A stretch of 15,171 nucleotides of DNA from Maribacter sp. (GTDB lineage: Bacteria; Bacteroidota; Bacteroidia; Flavobacteriales; Flavobacteriaceae), in the NCBI GenBank assembly GCA_018679695.1, contig JAHHKH010000286.1, positions 1-15,171 of the forward strand. The letters run 5' to 3'. The notes beneath the pieces were generated by a model that was given only the letters and a program-made list of their open reading frames with translations, searched no databases and was not told the DNA's origin. The position numbers and the translations under genes are program-made. Shown here piece by piece: positions 1 through 6,381 of the stretch (its first letter is position 1; each line of letters opens with the position of its first letter).

Positions 1-223
1 GCTTAACAGAAAAAAAATCAATGTTACGTGCATCTAGGAACACGGAATCAACGTTTGCTAAAACTTCGAATGCATAGGTGACCTTTCCCGTAATTTCACG
101 TGAATCGGGATTTACTAGGACGGAGACTTTGGCTTTGGTAAAATCTACTTTATCTTGATGTTGGGAGAATAATCGTGCTGAGGTAACGACAAGTAATAGA
201 AGAAATAAATAGCGTTGAAGCAT
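1..223 (-). CDS. Secreted protein, N-terminal fragment, probable M1-family metallopeptidase (3' end outside window)
   Basis: Reading leftwards from an ATG at 223, the frame is open for 74 codons and runs off the window edge. The first 20 or so residues form a signal peptide: MLQRYLFLLLLVVTSA, then a short stretch before QHQDK. The mature start contains SREITGKVTYAFEVL followed by DSVFLDARNIDF. This is the beta-sandwich pattern seen at the N-terminus of Bacteroidota M1 aminopeptidases, where a G-x-V-T strand is followed by a hydrophobic strand and 'hFLDA.NM'. The zinc site (HExxH) would lie outside the window, so enzymatic identity cannot be confirmed. The gene is divergent from recG, with 104 bp between the two starts. 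The start was chosen because it is the only ATG that directly precedes the hydrophobic signal segment. Another secreted protein with a similar domain remains possible. Confidence 0.55.
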   Translation of the reverse strand, partial: MLQRYLFLLLLVVTSARLFSQHQDKVDFTKAKVSVLVNPDSREITGKVTYAFEVLANVDSVFLDARNIDFFSVK

Positions 224-291
224 ACCATAAATTTACAATGTTTTATTGAATTAGTAAGGGCATTACGAGCTTGGAATGATCGATCACGAAA

Positions 292-323
292 ATTGCATCC
301 CATTAACATTACCCCTATTTTTA
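292..323 (+). promoter_or_regulatory. Possible recG promoter
   Basis: ATTG at 292-295 and TATTTTTA at 316-323 are separated by 20 bases. They resemble the Bacteroidota -33 (TTTG) and -7 (TAnnTTTG) elements, with one mismatch each. Transcription would start at or next to the recG ATG at 328, giving a leaderless or nearly leaderless mRNA. The match is weak in an AT-rich region. Confidence 0.25.
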
Positions 324-327
324 TCAG

Positions 328-2868
328 ATGAATGCCAATTACCTACAGACTCCCATAACGTACCTCAAAGGAGTGGGTCCAAATCGGGCAAATACATTAC
401 AGTCGGAGTTGGGTATTGCCACCTATCAAGACCTACTCAATCTCTTCCCTAACCGATATATCGATAAAACCCAGTATTACAAAATCGGGCAATTGCAACG
501 CAGTAATGCCGATGTGCAGATAATTGGTAAAATCATCCATATTAAAACGGTAGAACAGAAAAAGGGCAAGCGTTTGGTTGCTACTTTTATCGATGATACG
601 GGTGAAATGGAATTAGTCTGGTTTCGAAGGCAAAAATGGATTCGGGAAAACCTTAAATTGAATACACCCTATGTCATCTTTGGTCGTTGCAATTGGTACA
701 GTGGTAAATTCTCGATGCCGCACCCTGAGATGGAACTACTGTCAGAACATGAGCAAGGCGTTAAAATACGTATGCAACCCGTTTATCCCTCCACTGAGAA
801 ATTGAGCAATAGTGGCATCACTAACCGTGTCATCAGTAAATTATTGCAAAAACTGTTTCTGGAGACCAAAGGGAAGTTCATGGAAACCCTATTGGATAAC
901 ATTTTATATGAACTGAAATTGATGTCAAAAAGTGAGGCATTATTCAATATTCATTTTCCGAAAAATCAAGAAAATCTAGCCAAGGCTCAATTTCGTTTAA
1001 AATTTGAGGAGTTGTTCTACATACAACTTCAGCTGATTTCAAAAAAAATACTCCGAAAACAAAAAATCAAGGGATTCAATTTTGCCCATGTAGGGGAACT
1101 ATTCAATGATTTTTATAAAAACCATATGCCTTTTGAGTTGACCAAGGCACAAAAAAGGGTCATCAAAGAGATACGCGCCGATTTGGGGAGTAATGCACAA
1201 ATGAATAGATTGCTTCAGGGTGATGTGGGTTCAGGTAAGACCATAGTAGCCTTGATGACGATTTTGTTGGCCATTGATAATGGCTATCAAGCATGTTTGA
1301 TGGCCCCTACGGAAATTCTGGCAAATCAGCATTTTAACGGTATCAAGGAATTGTTGGGTAATCTGGACGTGAATATTGCCTTATTAACAGGTTCTGTAAA
1401 AAAATCGGAAAGGACCAGTATCCACAAGCAGCTTGAAAGTGGCGAACTTCATATCCTTATAGGAACCCATGCCCTTTTGGAGGATAAGGTACGATACAAA
1501 AACCTGGGCTTGGCGATAGTTGATGAACAACATCGATTTGGGGTTGCACAGCGGGCTAAACTTTGGCATAAAGGAAGCCCACCCCAAACCCCTCCCAAAG
1601 GGAGGGTGAATGAAATTCACCGCAAATATCAAACTGCAAGACCTTCTGCCTATCGGCTTTTAAAACAAAATCAGTTGGAAAGAAAAAAGCAAACGACAGA
1701 AGCCGAAAGAATTCTATGGGAACAGTTAAAGACCAAACAACTGGGAGTAAAGTTTAGAAGGCAGCATATAATTGATGAATTTATCGTTGACTTCGTATGC
1801 CTATCTAAAAAGATTGTAATTGAAGTAGATGGTGCATATCATAATACCACCTCTCAACTAGAAGCTGATGAAATAAGAACTAAAATCTTAAAAGAATTGG
1901 GATATAGCGTATTACGGTTTAAAAATCAAGAAGTAATCGGTGCGATTAATTCTGTTCTCAAAAAAATACAAGCAAGATTGGATAGCCTCCCCTCCGGGGA
2001 GGTTGGAGGGGCTTTTCCACCCCATATTTTGGTGATGACAGCAACCCCCATACCCAGAACCCTCGCTATGAGTTTGTACGGTGATTTGGATATTTCTATA
2101 ATCGATGAACTTCCACCGGGCAGGAAGGCCATTAGAACGGTACATCGATACGATTCGAATCGATTGAAAGTCTTCAGATTCATAAAGGACGAAATAAAGA
2201 AAGGAAGACAAGTTTATGTAGTTTACCCACTCATACAAGAATCGGAAGCTTTGGATTATAAGGATTTGATGGATGGTTATGAAAGTATTGTGAGGGAGTT
2301 TCCTTTGCCTGATTATCAAATATCAATTGTTCATGGCAAAATGAAAGCCACAGACAAAGATTATGAAATGACGCGCTTTGTGAAAGGTGAAACCCAAATC
2401 ATGGTTGCAACTACAGTCATTGAAGTTGGGGTAAACGTTCCAAACGCCTCCGTTATGATCATTGAAAGTGCCGAACGCTTTGGACTATCGCAGTTGCACC
2501 AATTACGAGGTCGTGTGGGCCGCGGTGCTGACCAGAGTTATTGTATTCTAATGACCAGTCATAAATTAACTTCCGAGGCCAAAACCCGACTGGAAACCAT
2601 GGTGCGTACCAACGATGGTTTTGAAATTGCCGAAGTAGACCTTAGACTTCGTGGTCCAGGTGATTTAATGGGTACCCAGCAAAGTGGTATCCTAAATTTA
2701 AAGATTGCCGATATCGTAAAAGACAATGATATTCTTAAAACGGCCCGGTGGTACGCCTTGAATATCCTTAAAGAAGATCCAGCTCTTGAAACACAACAGA
2801 ATCTAGTTATTCGTCATACCTATGCCCAACTCATAAAACATAAGAATATCTGGAATTACATCAGTTAA
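328..2868 (+). CDS. recG: ATP-dependent DNA helicase RecG with an in-frame DUF559 endonuclease-like insertion
   Basis: RecG remodels stalled replication forks and branch-migrates Holliday junctions. This 846-residue protein begins with the expected N-terminal region (LKGVGPNRA, then LFPNRYID). A wedge/OB region follows at roughly residues 60-170. The helicase core has GDVGSGKT (298-305, Walker A), DEQH (399-402, motif II), TATPIPRTL (571-579, motif III) and QLHQLRGRVGRG near the C-terminus (motif VI). Residues 416-563 have no counterpart in ordinary RecG. After K415 the frame runs through a Pro-rich stretch, a DUF559 nuclease-like domain and a Gly-rich stretch before PPHILVMTATP resumes. Removing these 148 residues leaves about 698, the usual family length. 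All RecG motifs are present and the frame is unbroken, so a functional protein is plausible but not shown. The ATG at 328 fits the family N-terminus. The gene is monocistronic; the next gene is convergent. Confidence 0.93.
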   Translation: MNANYLQTPITYLKGVGPNRANTLQSELGIATYQDLLNLFPNRYIDKTQYYKIGQLQRSNADVQIIGKIIHIKTVEQKKGKRLVATFIDDTGEMELVWFRRQKWIRENLKLNTPYVIFGRCNWYSGKFSMPHPEMELLSEHEQGVKIRMQPVYPSTEKLSNSGITNRVISKLLQKLFLETKGKFMETLLDNILYELKLMSKSEALFNIHFPKNQENLAKAQFRLKFEELFYIQLQLISKKILRKQKIKGFNFAHVGELFNDFYKNHMPFELTKAQKRVIKEIRADLGSNAQMNRLLQGDVGSGKTIVALMTILLAIDNGYQACLMAPTEILANQHFNGIKELLGNLDVNIALLTGSVKKSERTSIHKQLESGELHILIGTHALLEDKVRYKNLGLAIVDEQHRFGVAQRAKLWHKGSPPQTPPKGRVNEIHRKYQTARPSAYRLLKQNQLERKKQTTEAERILWEQLKTKQLGVKFRRQHIIDEFIVDFVCLSKKIVIEVDGAYHNTTSQLEADEIRTKILKELGYSVLRFKNQEVIGAINSVLKKIQARLDSLPSGEVGGAFPPHILVMTATPIPRTLAMSLYGDLDISIIDELPPGRKAIRTVHRYDSNRLKVFRFIKDEIKKGRQVYVVYPLIQESEALDYKDLMDGYESIVREFPLPDYQISIVHGKMKATDKDYEMTRFVKGETQIMVATTVIEVGVNVPNASVMIIESAERFGLSQLHQLRGRVGRGADQSYCILMTSHKLTSEAKTRLETMVRTNDGFEIAEVDLRLRGPGDLMGTQQSGILNLKIADIVKDNDILKTARWYALNILKEDPALETQQNLVIRHTYAQLIKHKNIWNYIS
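1575..1606 (+). repeat. Left terminal inverted repeat/hairpin of the recG insertion
   Basis: The segment contains CCCTCCC (1590-1596), an AAA loop and GGGAGGG (1600-1606), a perfect 7-bp stem. The outer part begins AAGCCC (1575-1580), which is the reverse complement of GGGCTT at 2009-2014. In recG frame it reads as a Pro-rich linker, SPPQTPPKGR. Confidence 0.75.
1985..2014 (-). repeat. Right terminal inverted repeat/hairpin of the recG insertion
   Basis: CCTCCCC (1986-1992), a TCC loop and GGGGAGG (1996-2002) form a perfect 7-bp stem. The outer GGAGGGGCTT pairs imperfectly with the left end. In recG frame it reads LPSGEVGGAF, a flexible linker that leads back into the helicase motif III region. 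Confidence 0.75.
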
Positions 2869-2869
2869 T

Positions 2870-2895
2870 AAAAACCCTGGCGCATCCGTCAGGGT
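2870..2895 (-). terminator. Intrinsic terminator between convergent recG and the DUF2911 gene
   Basis: A nine-pair stem (2874-2882 with 2887-2895, including one G-T pair) encloses the four-base loop CATC. On the minus strand the stem is followed by five T residues, so it is a good rho-independent terminator for the leftward DUF2911 transcript. It also sits only a few bases past the recG stop and could slow rightward transcription, although the plus side has only a short T run. Confidence 0.7.
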
Positions 2896-3007
2896 CCATT
2901 TCTCCATGCAATTCGTTTTTTAATTGATACGATTTCCACTCAAGTTGTCTTTAGGGTCCATAAAATTTTTATTCTTTTCAAGATAGGAATCCAATTAAAA
3001 CAATTCA

Positions 3008-4117
3008 TTAATTGATGTCCTCGCCCTTCTTGAGTTTTTCCATATAACCTGCTATTGCATTCTGATTTGGTTTGTCCGGAGCCCTAGTAGCGGCTACTTT
3101 TAAGTGTTTTAAGGCAGTTTTGTAATTCCCCATGGCCGAATGGGCTCTAGCCAAGCCAAAATCCACAGGCCATTGCCCTTTGTTCTTTTTAGCATTCATC
3201 TTGAATACCTCCATAGCCTTTTCCTTTTGTCCCTGACCTATCAATTGCCTACCATATCCATGAATTTGGAATACCGTGGCATAATCCATAGCCTCATTCA
3301 TAACCGATTCGGCTTCAGCGGTTTTACCCATTTTAGTTAAAATCTGGGATTTAATATTAAGGTTGTTAAAAGTCTTTTGGCTAAAAAACTGCCCAGCAAT
3401 AGTGGCATCGATCCAACCTAAGGCCTCCTTAAGGTCTCCACCATTGTTCAATGAAAAATTAGCAGCTTGTTCCCAAGTTTGCCTATTGAAACCTGGTGAA
3501 TTCTGTAATTTTTTACGAATATCGGCTAAAACGACCTCGGTAACATCCACTTCAATTTTAAAGGGAATCTTCTTTTTTCCCCAACTAAGGGTAGCTGTAG
3601 CCGCATTAGCCGTTACATTATCAAAGGTATACGTGAGTTGTTCGGTATGGGCACCATCGATCATATCAACATCAACTTTTAATGCATCCGCAGCAGGGTC
3701 GTAAAAATAACTTCCCCAAGCGTTATTGTTCTTTGAAAAGATTACAGTCGCCTTATTATCCTCATGAATGACCATATGAAGGCCATACTTTCCGGCCGCC
3801 AAATCCTTGCCTTCAATCTTTACATCATCCTTGAATTTGATGATTGTGTTTTCATTGGCTCCAGCTCTCCATGGCGATTCCTTGGCGGTCCCAAAGCCTA
3901 GGTTGTTCATTCCATAAGGCACCAATTTACCCCAAATCTCCCTTTCGTTGACACTTGGCCGGGAATACACTATTGTTATATCGGTAATCCCGATACGTTG
4001 GGAGACTTTGGCCATTTGACTTCCTGCAGGAAGATCTAATTGGGCAGACACATTTAGGGAGCATAGCATCATAACCAACGCCAGCGCAAATAAACTTTTA
4101 GGGTACATTTTTTTCAT
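3008..4117 (-). CDS. Exported DUF2911 protein with C-terminal TPR-like region
   Basis: No enzymatic role is known for this family. The chosen start (ATG at 4117) gives 369 residues and an immediate signal peptide: MKK, a hydrophobic stretch LFALALVMMLCSL, and a cleavage site after NVSA. The frame stays open for 29 further codons upstream, but those residues have no family character. The mature protein carries the DUF2911 pattern: QRIGITDITIVYSRPSVN, then REIWGKLVPYG, WRAGANENT, and a beta-rich stretch ending near FKIEVDV. About 140 helical residues follow (from roughly residue 215) with TPR-like pairs such as GKTAEAESVMNEAM and GNYKTALKHLKVA. It probably acts in the periplasm or at the cell surface. 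It is monocistronic, divergent from leuC, and terminated by the hairpin at 2870-2895. Family assignment is fairly firm; function is unknown. Confidence 0.85.
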   Translation of the reverse strand: MKKMYPKSLFALALVMMLCSLNVSAQLDLPAGSQMAKVSQRIGITDITIVYSRPSVNEREIWGKLVPYGMNNLGFGTAKESPWRAGANENTIIKFKDDVKIEGKDLAAGKYGLHMVIHEDNKATVIFSKNNNAWGSYFYDPAADALKVDVDMIDGAHTEQLTYTFDNVTANAATATLSWGKKKIPFKIEVDVTEVVLADIRKKLQNSPGFNRQTWEQAANFSLNNGGDLKEALGWIDATIAGQFFSQKTFNNLNIKSQILTKMGKTAEAESVMNEAMDYATVFQIHGYGRQLIGQGQKEKAMEVFKMNAKKNKGQWPVDFGLARAHSAMGNYKTALKHLKVAATRAPDKPNQNAIAGYMEKLKKGEDIN

Positions 4118-4252
4118 CGGATTGTTTTTTAGGTTGTTCCACACAAGATATTGATAGTTAAAACTGTAATAAGTTACAATTGTGTTAAAGTAACCCCAGA
4201 CCATGTTAAACTGTTATATCTGTTTGAACATCGTAATTTTTAGATACAATAA

Positions 4253-4283
4253 TTTCCTAAAACCACTACTTTTAATAGTTTTG
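4253..4283 (+). promoter_or_regulatory. Promoter of the leuC-leuD-cimA-leuB operon
   Basis: TAGTTTTG at 4276-4283 is a perfect match to the Bacteroidota -7 element TAnnTTTG. TTTC at 4253-4256 matches three of four bases of the -33 element, with 19 bases between them. Transcription would start around 4289, leaving a leader of only about 17 bases. That is too short for a leader peptide, T-box or attenuator, so any control probably acts at initiation or on the enzymes. Confidence 0.6.
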
Positions 4284-4305
4284 CAGGCTTAGAATAAATA
4301 GAATC

Positions 4306-5721
4306 ATGAATTCAAAAAAGACATTATTTGACAAGGTTTGGGATTCCCATGTGGTACAACATATTGAAAATGGTCCAGACGTATTGTTCATTGACCGTCA
4401 TATGGTACATGAGGTAACCAGTCCTGTTGCCTTTTTAGGATTGAAAGATAGAGGTATTAAAGTTTTACATCCCGAAAAAACATTTGCCACGGCAGACCAT
4501 AATACCCCGACGATCAACCAACATTTACCTGTAGAAGATCCACTTTCTGCGAATCAGCTAAAGGCCTTGGAAGAAAATTCAAGGGAATACGGAATCTCTT
4601 ATTGGGGCTTAGGCCATGAAAAAAATGGGATTGTTCATGTTGTTGGTCCGGAATATGGAATTACCCAACCTGGCGCAACTATCGTATGCGGTGATTCACA
4701 TACTTCTACCCATGGTGCTTTTGGAGCGATTGCATTTGGCATAGGAACTTCTGAGGTAGAAATGGTATTGGCAACCCAGTGTATTATGCAAGCAAAGCCA
4801 AAAAGCATGCGTATCAATGTTGAAGGTTCTTTGAGTTTGGGAGTAACACCGAAGGATGTTGCCCTGTATATCATTTCACAGCTAACAACTTCTGGTGCCA
4901 CTGGATATTTCGTAGAGTACGCCGGACAGGTTTTCCGCGATATGACCATGGAAGGACGAATGACTGTTTGTAACCTGAGTATAGAAATGGGTGCCCGTGG
5001 TGGTATGATAGCCCCAGATGAAAAAACCTTCAACTATGTAAAAGGGCGCGAATTTGCTCCAAAAGGAGCTGCTTTGGATAAAGCCATGGCGTATTGGGAA
5101 ACCTTGTATACCGATGAGGGTGCGCAGTTTGACAAGGAAATTACATTCGATGCCGCGAATATTGAGCCTATGATAACTTATGGGACCAATCCTGGAATGG
5201 GAATAGGAATTTCAAATAATATCCCTATTGCCAGTGCTGTTGAAGGAGGGGTCGCGACTTATCAAAAATCGTTGCAGTATATGGCTTTCAATGAAGGCGA
5301 TCAAATGATGGGCAAAGATATCGATTTTGTGTTCCTAGGTAGTTGTACAAATGGTCGGATTGAAGATTTCAGGGCTTTTACCTCTATTGTCAAAGGAAGA
5401 AAAAAGGCCGATAACGTTACTGCCTGGTTAGTTCCCGGATCACACCAAGTCGAGAAGGCGATTAAAGAGGAAGGTCTACTTGACACTCTTCATGAAGCAG
5501 GATTTGAATTGAGAGAACCCGGTTGTTCTGCCTGCCTGGCCATGAACGATGACAAGATCCCTGCAGGAAAATATGCGGTAAGCACCTCCAATAGGAACTT
5601 TGAAGGACGCCAAGGCCCTGGTTCAAGAACCTTATTGGCAAGTCCGTTAGTTGCAGCTGCAGCTGCAGTGACCGGTAAGGTAACCGATCCCCGCGAACTA
5701 ATGGAAATTGAGACTGTTTAG
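4306..5721 (+). CDS. leuC: 3-isopropylmalate dehydratase large subunit
   Basis: LeuC pairs with LeuD to isomerise 2-isopropylmalate to 3-isopropylmalate through a [4Fe-4S] cluster. The same enzyme type converts citramalate to 3-methylmalate in the pyruvate route to isoleucine. At 471 residues it has the normal length. The three cluster cysteines are visible: C347 in GSCTNGRIEDF, and C407 and C410 in EPGCSACLAMN. Other aconitase-family signatures include VCGDSHTSTHGAFGA and EGRQGPGSRTLLASP near the C-terminus. The start ATG at 4306 gives the family-typical N-terminus (KTLFDKVWDSHVV) and follows a clear promoter by 22 bases. It is the first gene of a four-gene operon, with 47 bp to leuD. Cytoplasmic. 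The identification is firm; serving both leucine and isoleucine synthesis is inferred from the cimA neighbour. Confidence 0.97.
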   Translation: MNSKKTLFDKVWDSHVVQHIENGPDVLFIDRHMVHEVTSPVAFLGLKDRGIKVLHPEKTFATADHNTPTINQHLPVEDPLSANQLKALEENSREYGISYWGLGHEKNGIVHVVGPEYGITQPGATIVCGDSHTSTHGAFGAIAFGIGTSEVEMVLATQCIMQAKPKSMRINVEGSLSLGVTPKDVALYIISQLTTSGATGYFVEYAGQVFRDMTMEGRMTVCNLSIEMGARGGMIAPDEKTFNYVKGREFAPKGAALDKAMAYWETLYTDEGAQFDKEITFDAANIEPMITYGTNPGMGIGISNNIPIASAVEGGVATYQKSLQYMAFNEGDQMMGKDIDFVFLGSCTNGRIEDFRAFTSIVKGRKKADNVTAWLVPGSHQVEKAIKEEGLLDTLHEAGFELREPGCSACLAMNDDKIPAGKYAVSTSNRNFEGRQGPGSRTLLASPLVAAAAAVTGKVTDPRELMEIETV

Positions 5722-5768
5722 GGAGTTACTGGGCATTCAATACTTTAAACAAACTTATTACTTTAATC

Positions 5769-6365
5769 ATGGCATACGATAAATTCAACAAATTAACCTC
5801 TTCAGCGGTTCCACTTCCAATAGAGAACGTGGATACCGATCAGATCATCCCAGCGCGTTTTTTAAAGGCGACCGAAAGAAAAGGCTTTGGAGATAATCTT
5901 TTCAGGGATTGGCGCTATAATGCTGACGATTCACCTAAAAAGGATTTTGTTTTGAATAATCCTATTTATAAGGGTAGCATATTGGTAGGTGGCAAGAACT
6001 TCGGTTCGGGATCTTCCAGGGAACATGCAGCATGGGCCGTTTATGACTATGGTTTCCGTTGTGTGGTTTCCAGTTTCTTTGCTGATATTTTTCGAAATAA
6101 TTGTCTGAATATTGGTGTTCTACCCGTTCAAGTGAGTCCAGAATTCCTTCATAAGATATTCACAGCTATCGAGGGGAATCCCAATACCGAATTGGAAGTT
6201 GATCTTCCCGAACAAACCATAACCATATTGGCCACTGGCGAAAAAGAAAGCTTTGAGATCAATGATTACAAGAAATCGAATATGCTGAATGGTTTTGATG
6301 ATATCGATTATTTATTGAATATAAAAGATCAAATCAGCGAATTTGCCAAAGACACACCACTCTAA
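5769..6365 (+). CDS. leuD: 3-isopropylmalate dehydratase small subunit
   Basis: This is the swivelling small subunit that completes the LeuCD active site. It has 198 residues, close to the usual 200. Signatures are VDTDQIIPARFLK near the N-terminus, GGKNFGSGSSREHAAWAV at about residues 75-92 (the substrate-side loop with its conserved Ser/Arg), and NNCLNIGVLPV. The start matches the family N-terminus MAYDKFNKLTSSAVPLP. It follows leuC by 47 bp and precedes cimA by 16 bp, consistent with co-transcription. A LeuC/LeuD pair of this type normally handles isopropylmalate, and in CimA-containing organisms it also handles citramalate. Nothing unusual was seen. Confidence 0.97.
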   Translation: MAYDKFNKLTSSAVPLPIENVDTDQIIPARFLKATERKGFGDNLFRDWRYNADDSPKKDFVLNNPIYKGSILVGGKNFGSGSSREHAAWAVYDYGFRCVVSSFFADIFRNNCLNIGVLPVQVSPEFLHKIFTAIEGNPNTELEVDLPEQTITILATGEKESFEINDYKKSNMLNGFDDIDYLLNIKDQISEFAKDTPL

Positions 6366-6381
6366 AGGCCTTGCAGACCCA

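Larger units (their letters stand above)
1573..2016 (+). mobile_element. In-frame DUF559-coding insertion element within recG
   Basis: This block of about 444 bp (148 codons) is inserted in frame in recG. Its ends are GC-rich imperfect inverted repeats that each fold into a hairpin. Between them lies a domain with the DUF559 layout (restriction-endonuclease-like fold, related to Vsr-type nucleases). A helix with TEAERILWEQL (recG residues 457-467) comes first, then LGVKFRRQH (472-480), FIVDFVC (485-491), KKIVIEVDGAYH (494-505), and LGYSVLRFKNQEV (524-536) with a terminal helix. The acidic residues expected to bind metal (D488, E499, D501) and H505 are present, so the nuclease site looks intact. 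There is no transposase, and no intein splice residues: the block starts with Gly-Ser and has no His-Asn before the downstream residue. Exact boundaries are uncertain by a few bases. The mode of mobility (homing-like or repeat-mediated) is inference. Confidence 0.8.

Noticed and set aside
1573..2016. Intein in RecG
   Set aside because: The block starts with Gly-Ser and the residues before PPH at the right end are Ala-Phe. There is no Cys/Ser/Thr at the first extein position after a His-Asn, and no intein blocks A, B, F or G. The nuclease type also differs from the usual LAGLIDADG.
1573..2016. Self-splicing intron in recG
   Set aside because: It is only about 444 bp and is translated through in frame from end to end. 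No group I core or group II domain V-like structure could be recognised, and the end hairpins are short simple palindromes.
2922..2963. 13-codon minus-strand mini-ORF (MDPKDNLSGNRIN) downstream of the DUF2911 gene
   Set aside because: Too short, with no recognisable relatives; most likely part of the 3' untranslated region before the terminator.
4118..4204. N-terminal extension of the DUF2911 protein to 4204
   Set aside because: It would add 29 residues before a complete signal peptide starting at 4117, so the longer form would not present a normal export signal.
4205..4305. Attenuator, T-box or leucine leader peptide ahead of leuC
   Set aside because: The well-matched promoter leaves only about 17 bases of leader, and no Leu-rich mini-ORF or terminator/antiterminator pair is visible.
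6343..6381. Upstream ATG start for cimA at 6343
   Set aside because: It lies inside leuD, and its extra 13 residues have no family character. The ATG at 6382 gives an N-terminus that matches characterised citramalate synthases.
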